Shown: piece after piece, positions 44,024 to 53,509 of the stretch | How positions within the stretch are numbered: position 1 is the stretch's first letter | Layout: the number at the start of each line of letters is the position of its first letter | Assembly (NCBI GenBank): GCA_965230625.1 | Contig: CBDDLL010000001.1 | Location: forward strand, 1,054,001-1,118,000 | DNA length: 64,000 nt | Direction of reading: 5' to 3' | Source of the DNA: Saccharicrinis sp965230625 | GTDB taxonomy: Bacteria > Bacteroidota > Bacteroidia > Bacteroidales > Marinilabiliaceae | Notes under the pieces: model-generated | Told to the model about the DNA's origin: nothing | Databases searched by the model: none | Seen by the model: the letters and a program-made list of their open reading frames with translations, nothing else | Made by a program: the position numbers and the translations under genes

Positions 44024-44419
44024 CTATTTATTTGATCGACGCCAAAAAACCTCAATAATAGGAGTTTTGCCATTAAATTCTATCTTAGGAGTCCATATTT
44101 TTAAGGTGTCTCCATTTAATTCAAAATAGCGAACTTCGTTTTTATCAACCCAGTCAGGATTAACACATCCAATTATTTTATGAATTAATTTACCTGGTGA
44201 TTCTTCGTAATACTTACCAAAGTAGGCCATATAGTTAGCGTAAATATCATCTGCACTATTATAATTCCAATGCTTTTTACCAAGTTGAGCATTTACATTA
44301 CCATTAGAGTGGTATTCTAATACACCAATGGGATTTGTACCATACACATCTAATGTTGAACCATCTTCAAATTTATAATATATAGTATTGAGTGACCAGA
44401 TACCTACTAGCTCCTTCAT
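44024..44419 (-). CDS. Lipocalin-like domain protein
   Basis: The 131-residue cytoplasmic protein matches the Lipocalin_5 group. It opens with ELVGIWSLNTIYYKFEDG, then GVLEYHSNGNVNAQLG, and ends in strands ELNGDTLKIWTP and PIIEVFWRRS. Members are small beta-barrels sometimes encoded beside polyketide or hydroxylase genes, which would suit binding of a lipid-like product. It lies 182 bases downstream of the PKS gene in the same orientation but beyond a hairpin, so co-expression is not certain. Confidence 0.75.
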   Translation of the reverse strand: MKELVGIWSLNTIYYKFEDGSTLDVYGTNPIGVLEYHSNGNVNAQLGKKHWNYNSADDIYANYMAYFGKYYEESPGKLIHKIIGCVNPDWVDKNEVRYFELNGDTLKIWTPKIEFNGKTPIIEVFWRRSNK

Positions 44420-44543
44420 CTTTTAAAATTTTACTTTCATTTTTAAAATAAATTTTAATCATAAATTCATCAACTCTTACTATTCTTATCTGTGAATTTA
44501 TAATGATTGAAATTTAAATTAGTTTTATGTTGTTGTTAAAATT

Positions 44544-44591
44544 TTGAGCCAACTCTTTTCTAAAAAAATGTTAGAGAAGAGTATGACTCAA
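44544..44591 (-). terminator. Imperfect hairpin terminator after the PKS gene
   Basis: TTGAG and ACTCTT (44544-44556) pair with AAGAGT and CTCAA (44578-44591), with a small asymmetric interior loop between the two stem parts. It follows the PKS stop by 10 bases; a modest T-run (AAAATTTTAAC) follows on the minus strand. Confidence 0.6.
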
Positions 44592-44600
44592 ATTAATATA

Positions 44601-47600
44601 TTAAATGTTAACCACGTATTTCATTGTAACATTGTTTGTTATAATAGATGCAGTATTTGAATTGTCATAAACATAGTTATGTCCTCCCTCAACTTCAATA
44701 AAATCAAAGTCTTTTTCAGTTTCTGAATACCATTTTTTTACATCATTAATATTAACACGATCATCGTATTTAGCATGAATTGCAACAATTGAGCATTGCA
44801 ATTTAGGTTGTTTTTTGTAATTGTAGTTGTAAATCAACTGGAAATCATTTCGTAAAGTGTTCGCAAATTTTTTAACAGAATCGTTATCTAGTTGCATTTT
44901 GCTTTGATCACCTTTGGTTATTAATGATAGTAATTGCTCATTGGAATAATCTTTCTCAATAATATTATTCACAAATACATTGTTATAGTGTTTTAAACAA
45001 GGTGTACCGGAAACTATTAAGGAATCTGCTACTTTATTATAATCGTTTTGTAATCTTCTGGCTACTTCAAAAGCTAATAATCCTCCCATACTATGACCAA
45101 ATATAATAAACTGACCAGTAATAGCTTCGTTCATTAAAGGAACTAAATTATCTAATAAGTTGTCTGCATTGTTTAAAGGTTCCTCATCTTCTCGATTATC
45201 CCGCCCAGGAAGTTGAATAGTTAATATTTCAACTGAGTCATCGATAATATTGCTCCAGTTCTCGAATAATCTAACACTACCTCCTGCATCATGAAACAAG
45301 AATAATTGTTTTTTTGCTTTTTTGCCTGAACTATTTTTAATTAACCATTTATTATTTTCATCATTTTCTAAGGTGTTAGGAAGTCCTTCTGCTTGTAATA
45401 ATTCATTTAACATTTCGGAGAATGCTTCTATAGAAGGAAATTCGTTAAACATACTAATGGTTAATTTCAAGCTTAATTGTTTTTCAATATAGTTACGCAA
45501 TTGAACAATAGTTAATGAATCAATTCCCATACTTTTAAAGGTCATTGTTGCATCTAGTTGTTCAACAGATGCCTTGGATGCTTCTGCAACAAGATTAAGT
45601 AGATATTCAGAAATAGTATTTAATCTTTCTTCTGCTTCAGTTTCATTTAGAATAGTATCAATAAGATTGTTCTTTTCTGCATTTTTCTCGTCAACTCTTT
45701 CTATTCCAGTATCAATAATTTTTGCAGAAACTCCCAATAATTCAAAAGCAAGATTCTTTTTTTCGTCATAAACACTTATATCTCCAGATACCATTTTAGT
45801 TGTACCAGTTTCGTCCAATATTACTGGGTTTAACTCTGTTTTAATATAAAATGTACCATCTTTTTTGTGTAGATTATTGTACTTAAAATGTTGTATTCCT
45901 TGAACAAATGTTGTTTTTATTGTTTTGTCATCAGTGCTTGAAAAAGCTGAGCTAAAAACAGGATGCAGACAGTTATCAAACAATATTGGTGAAACTGTAC
46001 ACTTATTAAGCTCATTAAGTGCATTATTTGAAAAATTGATAGTTGCGTATGCAGTGTCATCAATTACATCGATTTTTTCAACATTTTGAAAATGCTCTTT
46101 AAATATTACTCCAAGATTGTCAAATGCTTTATAAATATCAGACGTTTTGTAAGTTTTATGACACTTATTAGGAATTTGCAATATATTGTTTGAGGATTTC
46201 TTCATTAACTTAAGCGATCCATAACATGTTTTTTCCCAAGGGCTATCGGCACTAACTTTTTTGAATATTTTAAATTGAGATAGATTTTCATTTTCAGTTT
46301 CCACCTTTAATTGAATGTCTACAGGTTCGTTTTCAGCTAATTCAATGGATTGTGCAAATGTTAAATCGTCAATTTGGTAATTATTATTTGTGTTTATTTG
46401 TTCAATAGCAGCTAAAACCATCTCAATATAAAATCCTCCCGGGAATACTGCCTTTTCATTAACTTGATGATGAGAAATACATGGTAAATTAAGAAGGCTT
46501 AACTTGGATTCCCAATAATATGTATCTGAATCAGCAAGCTTAATTTTTTTACCAATTAATGGATGTGTAGAAGTGCTGTCATTTCCTCCTTCAAAGTGAG
46601 ACGATAAATCTTTTATTTCGTAATTTTTACGTTGGAATGGATATGATGGGAGTGGTGTATGTATAGAATCACTGGATTGAAAAAGTCTTTGCCAATTAAT
46701 GTTATATCCATTTTCGTATAACAAACCAAAGTTTTTCTTAAACTCATCTTGTGAAGGATATTCCCTATGAAGCGTTCCAACTGTTGTAACGTTGCTGTAA
46801 TTGAAGTGTTCCGAACACTCTTTAATTGCTGTGCTTAATACGGTGTGGGGACTAACTTCAATAAATACGTTGTACCCATCCTGCAATAGTTTCTCTGTAA
46901 CAGAGCAGAATAATACAGAGCCGCGTAAATTATCTCTCCAATAATAAGCATTTAAGGATTTTCCCTCTATTAATTTATTTTTTACTGTTGAATAAATAGG
47001 GATATTACTTTCTTGGGCGTTCACATTTTGTACTTTATCAAAAAGTACGTCTTTTATTGAATCCATTTGTGGACTGTGAGATGCAACATCTACTTTTACC
47101 TGCCTACAGAATAAATCCTTTTCAGTTAGGTCGTTTAAAATTTCTTGGATTATTGAGTTCTCACCAGCTAATACTATTGATTTAGGGCTGTTTTGTACAG
47201 CAAGAGATATTTTACCATTATACTTTTCAACCAATTTATTTGCTTGTTCAACATCCAACTCCGTTACAAGCATTGCTCCACCTTGACCACTCAAGGTATT
47301 CATTAATTTACTTCTACTGCAAATAATATTGGCTGCATCTTCAATAGTTAATGTACCTGCAATATAAGCAGCAGCAACCTCTCCCATGCTGTGTCCAACA
47401 ACTGCTTCTGGTTCTACATCTTTCGCTTTCCATAGTTCTGCCAGTGCAACTTGCATCGCAAATAAATATGGCTGAATTACATTAATCTTTTTTAAGTTGC
47501 TATTGGATTTATCGGTATAAATTTCCGCTTTAAGTGACCAATCAACATATTGACTAAAGGCTTTTTCGCAAATGTCAATGGTGTTTTTAAATACTGGTTC

Positions 47601-49268
47601 GTTTTCGTATAATTCACGTCCCATACCAACCCATTGAGCACCTTGACCAGGGAACACAAATACAACTTTTTTATTGTTATCCTTACTAGGCTTTATTGAC
47701 TTTAAATCGTGGTTTTGGAAATTTTTCAGGTTTTTAATTAACTGTCCCTTTGTTTTTCCATAAAACAATTTTTTATATTCAAAATCGGTTTTGCGATTTG
47801 CAGTTGATACGCAAATATTTCTAAATTCTTCTTCGGTTTCAATTAAATTTAAATGTTGTACATATTTATCTGCGTAATCAACTAATGCTTGTGGAGTATG
47901 TGCAGATAATGGTAAGTAATATCCATTGAAATCAGAATTGCTTTTGTCAGTTTCAACACCACTACAATACTCTTCTAAAACTACATGAGCATTAGTTCCA
48001 CCCCAACCAAAAGAACTAACACCGGCTTTAATTGAGGTTTTATCATTTTTCTCTAATGAGATATTTTCGTTAGGGACTTTTAATTTTAGATTATTAAAGT
48101 CAATGTTTGGATTTGGGGTATTGAAGTTTAAGTTTTTAGGTAATGTTTTTTGCTGAAGAGACATTACTGCTTTTATTAATCCTGCAATACCAGATGAGGC
48201 CTCGCAATGACCTATATTAGTTTTTACTGAACCAACTAATAAGGGAGAATCACTATCTCTGTTGATACCAAAAAATTGTCCCAATGCACTAGCCTCAGTT
48301 GGATCACCTTGTCTGGTTCCAGTGCCGTGAGCTTCAATAAAGTCAACCTCTGTAGGTGATACGCCAGCATCTTTATAGGCCTGATTTAAAACCTCAATTT
48401 GACCATTTTTACTTGTAGCAGGCATATTTTCGTTAAAACCATTGTTGGTAATAGCTCCACCTCTGATAACTGCTAATATTTTGTCGTTATCACGTTCTGC
48501 ATCAGCAAGACGTTTCAATAACACCAAACCAGCTCCTTCACCTCTTACAAAACCATCAGCATCAGCATCAAAAGCACTACATTTACCTTTTGATGAAAGT
48601 CCCCCAAATTTCGAAAGGTAAACATACTCTTCTGGATCAATTATGTGGTTAACGCCACCTGTTATACACATATTTGAAGATCCGTTACGTAAACTTTGCA
48701 CTGCTAACATTAATGCAACCAGCGAAGCAGAACAGCCTGTGTCTAAAACAAGACTAGGTCCTGTTAATCCAAAATGATATGATATTCTATTGGCGATAAT
48801 ATTGGATGATTGGCCAATTGCAGAGAAATTATTGATTTCGGATTTTCTTAATTTTCTTTGATGTTCAAAGTCTGACCAAATATTACCAATAAAAACTCCA
48901 GTATTAGAACCATAAAAATTGTCTTTTTTTAGAGATGAGTTTTCGTAAGATTCCCATGCTAATTCCATCATTAATTTTTGTGATGGACTCATCTCAATAG
49001 CTTCTTTAGGAGAGATATGAAAGAAATAAGGATCGAAATGATTAATATTTTTCAAAAGTGCACCAGACTTTTGATTTGTTTTCCAAGGAGTGTTGGGATT
49101 GGGATCAAAAATGTTATCGTGATTCCATCTATCATTTGAAATTTTATTGATAACTGATTTTCCTTTGTATAATACTTGCCAAAAGTCATCCAGACTATTA
49201 ATTTGAGAAAAGCGACATGACATTCCGATTATCGCTATAGGTTCGTTGTTGTTGTTAGTTGATTTCAT
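44601..49268 (-). CDS. Single-module type I polyketide synthase, KS-AT-DH-ACP-TE
   Basis: The 1555-residue protein starts at the ATG 49268 (MKSTNNNNEP). Domains in order: ketosynthase (about 8-430; Cys179 in LDTGCSASL, His in EAHGTGT and KTNIGH); acyltransferase (about 540-830; FPGQGAQWVGMG, VVGHSMGEVAAAY, VASHSPQM); dehydratase (about 895-1180; ISHHQVNEKAVFPGG and the DNCLH aspartate); acyl carrier protein (about 1240-1320; GIDSL phosphopantetheine serine); thioesterase (about 1330-1555; IFGHSMGGLLAFE, catalytic His in GGHNYVYD). There is no ketoreductase, enoylreductase or methyltransferase. DH without KR is unusual. The product cannot be predicted; extender choice is not certain from the VASH motif. 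Confidence 0.93.
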   Translation of the reverse strand: MKSTNNNNEPIAIIGMSCRFSQINSLDDFWQVLYKGKSVINKISNDRWNHDNIFDPNPNTPWKTNQKSGALLKNINHFDPYFFHISPKEAIEMSPSQKLMMELAWESYENSSLKKDNFYGSNTGVFIGNIWSDFEHQRKLRKSEINNFSAIGQSSNIIANRISYHFGLTGPSLVLDTGCSASLVALMLAVQSLRNGSSNMCITGGVNHIIDPEEYVYLSKFGGLSSKGKCSAFDADADGFVRGEGAGLVLLKRLADAERDNDKILAVIRGGAITNNGFNENMPATSKNGQIEVLNQAYKDAGVSPTEVDFIEAHGTGTRQGDPTEASALGQFFGINRDSDSPLLVGSVKTNIGHCEASSGIAGLIKAVMSLQQKTLPKNLNFNTPNPNIDFNNLKLKVPNENISLEKNDKTSIKAGVSSFGWGGTNAHVVLEEYCSGVETDKSNSDFNGYYLPLSAHTPQALVDYADKYVQHLNLIETEEEFRNICVSTANRKTDFEYKKLFYGKTKGQLIKNLKNFQNHDLKSIKPSKDNNKKVVFVFPGQGAQWVGMGRELYENEPVFKNTIDICEKAFSQYVDWSLKAEIYTDKSNSNLKKINVIQPYLFAMQVALAELWKAKDVEPEAVVGHSMGEVAAAYIAGTLTIEDAANIICSRSKLMNTLSGQGGAMLVTELDVEQANKLVEKYNGKISLAVQNSPKSIVLAGENSIIQEILNDLTEKDLFCRQVKVDVASHSPQMDSIKDVLFDKVQNVNAQESNIPIYSTVKNKLIEGKSLNAYYWRDNLRGSVLFCSVTEKLLQDGYNVFIEVSPHTVLSTAIKECSEHFNYSNVTTVGTLHREYPSQDEFKKNFGLLYENGYNINWQRLFQSSDSIHTPLPSYPFQRKNYEIKDLSSHFEGGNDSTSTHPLIGKKIKLADSDTYYWESKLSLLNLPCISHHQVNEKAVFPGGFYIEMVLAAIEQINTNNNYQIDDLTFAQSIELAENEPVDIQLKVETENENLSQFKIFKKVSADSPWEKTCYGSLKLMKKSSNNILQIPNKCHKTYKTSDIYKAFDNLGVIFKEHFQNVEKIDVIDDTAYATINFSNNALNELNKCTVSPILFDNCLHPVFSSAFSSTDDKTIKTTFVQGIQHFKYNNLHKKDGTFYIKTELNPVILDETGTTKMVSGDISVYDEKKNLAFELLGVSAKIIDTGIERVDEKNAEKNNLIDTILNETEAEERLNTISEYLLNLVAEASKASVEQLDATMTFKSMGIDSLTIVQLRNYIEKQLSLKLTISMFNEFPSIEAFSEMLNELLQAEGLPNTLENDENNKWLIKNSSGKKAKKQLFLFHDAGGSVRLFENWSNIIDDSVEILTIQLPGRDNREDEEPLNNADNLLDNLVPLMNEAITGQFIIFGHSMGGLLAFEVARRLQNDYNKVADSLIVSGTPCLKHYNNVFVNNIIEKDYSNEQLLSLITKGDQSKMQLDNDSVKKFANTLRNDFQLIYNYNYKKQPKLQCSIVAIHAKYDDRVNINDVKKWYSETEKDFDFIEVEGGHNYVYDNSNTASIITNNVTMKYVVNI

Positions 49269-49647
49269 AGTATTATATTTAAGTTTTGTAAACATCTAAT
49301 TTGTTATAGATTATTTCCTTAAATTGCATACCTCATCTATCTAATAAGCTAAATATAAACTCTATGCTTATTGCTATGTTATTAAAATTTAGGCAGTACA
49401 AGTTAAGTAGCAAAACCTATAACCTTACGTTCGATTTTTTAGGTTTTGAAGCAGTAAATTAAAATGGTAAGAAATTTTTATAGATGGGTTTTGCGATCCG
49501 TTGCTCTGTTACACACTAAATATTAAAAGGTTGTAATAAATAGTTAAAAAGAATTGTTTTTAGAGAAGAATAACTGTATGTCAATATGATTTGTTTTATA
49601 CTACAATACAGCTATTCTTTATTGTTCCTTATTAAATAATTCAAACA
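49269..49647. other. Upstream region of the PKS gene with two inverted repeats
   Basis: This 379-base AT-rich gap holds CAAAACCTA (49411-49419) repeated inverted as TAGGTTTTG (49440-49448), which could be an operator for the PKS gene. A second structure, AAGAATA/CTGTAT (49566-49579), pairs with ATACAG/TATTCTT (49606-49619) and may end the transcript of the minus-strand gene that stops at 49648. I see no good TAnnTTTG box for the PKS gene; TATATTTA occurs at the right side. Confidence 0.5.
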
Positions 49648-50115
49648 TTAGTTTCTTAACCAGCTTAATGCAGTATTTATATCTCCAAAGTTGCGGGTTG
49701 AAAATCCTTCTACTTTACGATCCCAATCCTCAACTGCCAGTTTTGCAAAAATATTACTTGGTAGTACTACAGCATTGGTTGATAACCCCATATTTACTAA
49801 TTTTGGCATAAAGTCATTCGCTAACCAGTCGTTTACAGCAGAAAAACTTCCAGACATTTCAACATTATTAATAAGCATTTTTTTACATCCATTTTTTTTA
49901 AAGACATCCAATAAGTGACCTTCAAGTACTTCTTTTAATTGATCAGTATTTCTAAATCCTTTCCAACCATGGTATAAGATACCTTCTTTTAAGTAAGTAA
50001 TATCAATAAAATGAAATTCGTTTCCCAAATTATTGTAAGATTTAATAAAGTTTCCTTCTTGAGAGATTTTAATCTTACTTTTTGTTTCTTCGTAGTTTTT
50101 AATAATCTTTTCCAT
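49648..50115 (-). CDS. STAS/SEC14-like small protein
   Basis: The 155-residue soluble protein has an alternating alpha/beta pattern like SpoIIAA/STAS-type or SEC14-like domains: FHFIDITYLKEGILYHGWKG, KKMLINNVEMSGSFSAVNDW, and ANAVVLPSNIFAKL. It ends with GFSTRNFGDINTALSWL. Related Bacteroidota proteins of 140-160 residues are annotated as STAS/SEC14-domain containing. The role is unknown. It lies 380 bases upstream of the PKS gene in the same orientation, with a hairpin between, so an operon is doubtful. Confidence 0.6.
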   Translation of the reverse strand: MEKIIKNYEETKSKIKISQEGNFIKSYNNLGNEFHFIDITYLKEGILYHGWKGFRNTDQLKEVLEGHLLDVFKKNGCKKMLINNVEMSGSFSAVNDWLANDFMPKLVNMGLSTNAVVLPSNIFAKLAVEDWDRKVEGFSTRNFGDINTALSWLRN

Positions 50116-50656
50116 TGAATTAGTATTTAAGAGGTTAACGTTAATTAATATTCGTGTTACGTATTAATTTAAGTTAATTATTAAATGAGTTATATGCAAA
50201 GCAGTTGTTACATTTAAACTATAGAAACATATTAATTTCCACTCCGCGTCAGATCAAACAACTTAGACAATGTTATGTAAGTACTAAGATAACAAAACAC
50301 ACAATATTTATTGTTGTTTGTAGTTACGTGATTGAAGTTAAAAGGTTAGCAATTAGAATATTTAACTTTGAAAAAATCAAAAAATAGGTATTAATACTTA
50401 CGTATATAATGATAAATAGTACGATTGTTCTCTTTTCTTTTTTTAATGTGAAATCTCTTCAATAGTCAATAAATATTAGGGATTAACAGCTCTTGAGATA
50501 TAATAATTTTGATTTGTTCTATCGTTTCTTAGTATGAGTTAAACAAAGCTAGTTGTTTAAGATTTGAAGAGAGAAGATAAGTAGTGCAAGAAACTCTGAA
50601 TTATAACTAATTCAGAATTATGCTCTCAAGTTATTTAATGGAGATTACAATTTATT
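50116..50656. other. Long non-coding AT-rich stretch with one hairpin
   Basis: This 541-base stretch has no supported gene; the longest reading frames in it are short and lack homology features. TCTGAATTA (50595-50603) pairs with TAATTCAGA (50608-50616) over a four-base loop. That hairpin lies 40 bases beyond the end of the lepB remnant and may end transcripts of the aspartic-protease array. The rest is featureless to me. Confidence 0.5.
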
Positions 50657-50983
50657 TTACAGGCTTAATCTAAGAAACATTCGGGATAAAAAACTTTGAT
50701 TCATATTTCCCTCTCCATTATTGAACAAAACTATCGGTGCTTTTCCAATTATTTTCGTTTCCGGTATTGCACTAAACGATCTGGAATCCTGGGTTGCTGT
50801 TCTGTTATCACCCATCATAAAGTAATAACTATACTTAAAGGTATGGTGAGATTGTACAATTCCATCTTTTTTGTATTCTTTAAGTTTCTTATCCCATTTG
50901 AGTCCTTGACCTTTAGTGAGTATGTTTTTGTATCTCTTTTTATAAAAGGCGATTAATTTAATATCTAATTCTTTAAATGGAAT
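50657..50983 (-). pseudogene. Truncated copy of the 3' end of lepB
   Basis: An uninterrupted 108-codon frame without a start encodes the C-terminal quarter of signal peptidase I (from IPFKELDIKL to the stop). The last 245 bases (50655-50899) are identical to 60379-60623 in the intact lepB. The remaining 84 bases are only about three-quarters identical (SPase residues KRYKNILTKGQGLKWD against KRYKNILTRGEGLKWD). The frame is closed by a TAA at 50984-50986. The fragment sits 16 bases after the stop of the last array gene. It is not a functional peptidase because the catalytic Ser and Lys regions are absent. Confidence 0.92.
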
Positions 50984-50999
50984 TTATTTGAATCTTACA

Positions 51000-53282
51000 T
51001 TAATTTTTATACCGTATTGTATCACTTACATTATATTTATATCTTCCTTTTAACATAACTCCATTTGATAATTTAAGAGAGTCCTTACTTAAAATAACAG
51101 GTGCAGAAGAGTTTTTACCTTTTACTTTAAACTTTCCATATACTGTGTCGTTAGGGAAATTATAATTTGTATAAACAGATAGTTCTTTAAGCGGGAATCC
51201 TTTTTTATAAGGACATTTTGTAATTAGCTTTCCATAATCATCTAAGATAATACGACACTCTTCATGATAAGACGAAATACTTCGTTGGGAAGCTGAATAT
51301 TTGGTTAATTCACTTTCAGCTCTTTTATCTATTAAATACATAACGTTGTTCAAACAGTCTAATACCACTCTTTTGTATTCATGCCAAAAAGGAATACCTA
51401 ACAAATCATAGTTACCTTCATCAAAATCACTGTTGACATTACTAAAAACATGTGAACCAATTACAATATCGGCATACCCAATTTTACTGACTGATTCTTT
51501 CGGATTTTTAAATAAATGGTCAAAACCTGCTTCATAAGAGCGCTCAAGCTCTACTCGTTTTATAATAGGCTTATCTTTACCCGGAATTCCTTTTTTGAAC
51601 TGAATAGGAGCATCAAATCCAGTATCTAATATGGTTAAATGAGGTTTATTGTTAACCGTAGTTTGTAATATATAATCCTCACCGTTATAATTTAAGTTAA
51701 TAGCATTAACATTGTTGGTGCTTTTTAAACTAACATTTCTTTTCTGTGATATAGTGACTGTTTTTGTTTCAAAATTAAAATCCCAAATGTATTTTTTGAT
51801 AATATTCTGACCTATAACCCCTATATTTTTTTTAGGTAAGTAATAATCCGGTTTCTCATCCATAATGGTAAATACATAATTGCAGATAGGTAACCCTCCT
51901 AAATTCAAAGTCTCAATTAAGTATTTATCAAAAGAAAATGAATTTAAATTAGAATCTTCAACAATAGATTTATATAAAAAAGTTTGATTAGAGTCTTTAC
52001 TTATTGTTTCTGAGTCTAGGAAACTGACTTCAGCTCCTGTATCAAATAACATACATCCATCAATACTATTAATTTGGGCATCAATGTAAATACACCCCAA
52101 GCTATCTAGATAAAAATTAACCGTGCCGATATTTTCACTTAAATAGCTGTGATAACCATCAAATTTATTTTTCTTGAACCACCCCCTATATTTAATACTT
52201 CCATCATTGAGCTTAACAGAATCATTGCAATATATAATTTCATTCAATGAATCTTTTGCCAAATAGAAGTAATTCCCGAATACCGTTATATTATAATTTC
52301 CCTTTTTACTATTATTTTCGTAATAATTAAGATTAAAGTTCTCAAATTTATAAGGTGATATAAATACAAATCCGTAGTTCGAAAATCCATAATTAATTAA
52401 AATATCTTTTAATTCTTTACTAATTTGTGTAATTGAATATTCTGATTGAAGTGATTTACATTGCTTATAAAAACAATACATAACATTATTATCATAGTTA
52501 AGTATTATTCTTTCGAATTCGTGCCAATAAGGTATACCTATTCGGTTTCTATATTTATTTCCTATTGCTAATGCTGAATTACTAAAAGAGCATTGACCAA
52601 TATTTATATTTCTAAAATCAATATCAATACGTTCTTTTAGCTTTTTATTATCTTCTAAAAAGTATTCTTTCGAATAAATATAACCGTCTATATCATCAAA
52701 ATATTTTAATTGTTTTGAATAATGATCTGTATTTGTAATTAATGGAATTACAACACTTGAATCAAAGGTAAATCTTCTTTCCTCGTCGTTTATCTTAACT
52801 GGAATCTCAATTCGATTATTCTCTGTTGTAAATTCCACTTTTTTAAATGCAAGAGAACTATCAATTGTCAAATTTCCTTTACTAACAGCAACAGTCATTG
52901 TATTAAAATTAAAATCCCATGTATACTTTTCTATTATATTGTTACCAATTACTCCCAAACAATTACTAGTATACCCCTTCATCTTTGAAGAAGAAGAGAG
53001 TTTTTTAAATTCAGAACTTTCAAATAAGTTTTGTTTTCCCAGTGAGATGCAGGCATTGTATGTCCTTAAATAGTTAATCAGACTATCTGCCAAATAACTC
53101 GATTTAGAACTTGTATCAAAAAGTAATCCTCCTTCCTTATTGTTTATACTAGTTCTTATATATATTCTTCCAGATTCATCAAATTCGATATCTGCTTGTT
53201 GATTTTTTAATGCTTGCTGCCCTCTTAAGCTTAAAAAGGAGAAAGCGAGTATATGTAAGAATATTAGGTACTTAATAGGCAT
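51000..53282 (-). CDS. Secreted four-lobe retropepsin-like aspartic protease (array member A)
   Basis: The 760-residue protein has a signal peptide (about residues 1-21). Two tandem halves follow, each with two retropepsin-like lobes. Lobe 1 is degenerate (GLLFDTSSKSS), lobe 2 is FTFDSS, lobe 3 is intact (MLFDTGAEVSFLD) and lobe 4 is intact (TILDTGFDAPIQF). Each lobe ends in a hydrophobic-G motif such as GVIGNNIIEKYTWDFNF or LLGIPFWHEYKRVVLD. Between the halves and at the end is a short repeated linker around CNDSVKLNDGSIKYRGWF. It is the gene furthest from lepB. Possible roles are secreted proteolysis or substrate processing. Confidence 0.85.
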   Translation of the reverse strand: MPIKYLIFLHILAFSFLSLRGQQALKNQQADIEFDESGRIYIRTSINNKEGGLLFDTSSKSSYLADSLINYLRTYNACISLGKQNLFESSEFKKLSSSSKMKGYTSNCLGVIGNNIIEKYTWDFNFNTMTVAVSKGNLTIDSSLAFKKVEFTTENNRIEIPVKINDEERRFTFDSSVVIPLITNTDHYSKQLKYFDDIDGYIYSKEYFLEDNKKLKERIDIDFRNINIGQCSFSNSALAIGNKYRNRIGIPYWHEFERIILNYDNNVMYCFYKQCKSLQSEYSITQISKELKDILINYGFSNYGFVFISPYKFENFNLNYYENNSKKGNYNITVFGNYFYLAKDSLNEIIYCNDSVKLNDGSIKYRGWFKKNKFDGYHSYLSENIGTVNFYLDSLGCIYIDAQINSIDGCMLFDTGAEVSFLDSETISKDSNQTFLYKSIVEDSNLNSFSFDKYLIETLNLGGLPICNYVFTIMDEKPDYYLPKKNIGVIGQNIIKKYIWDFNFETKTVTISQKRNVSLKSTNNVNAINLNYNGEDYILQTTVNNKPHLTILDTGFDAPIQFKKGIPGKDKPIIKRVELERSYEAGFDHLFKNPKESVSKIGYADIVIGSHVFSNVNSDFDEGNYDLLGIPFWHEYKRVVLDCLNNVMYLIDKRAESELTKYSASQRSISSYHEECRIILDDYGKLITKCPYKKGFPLKELSVYTNYNFPNDTVYGKFKVKGKNSSAPVILSKDSLKLSNGVMLKGRYKYNVSDTIRYKN

Positions 53283-53509
53283 TTAAAATTAATTTATTGA
53301 ATTACACTATATTGAAATAGAAATGATTTTTGAGTTTTTATTTTGCCTTCCACACCTCATCATTCATATTAAACTGATACTTTTCGTATATCATTTCACC
53401 ATTGGGGAGTTTAACTGAATCTTTACAATGAACAACTGGTTTTGACAAGTCTTTTGCTTTAATTATATATGTACCGAAAACAGTATGTTTACTCATGATA
53501 GTATCGTTA
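53165..53509. repeat. Direct repeat copy 1 spanning the gene A/gene B junction
   Basis: This 345-base block covers the signal-peptide end of gene A, the 55-base gap and the last 170 bases of gene B. It is almost identical to 55491-55834 at a spacing of about 2.3 kb, the length of one array unit. The gap sequence (from about 53286) is identical in both copies. Confidence 0.85.

Noticed and set aside
44601..49268. A hidden ketoreductase between DH and ACP
   Set aside because: The linker is too short, and no Rossmann glycine motif or catalytic YxxxN was visible there.
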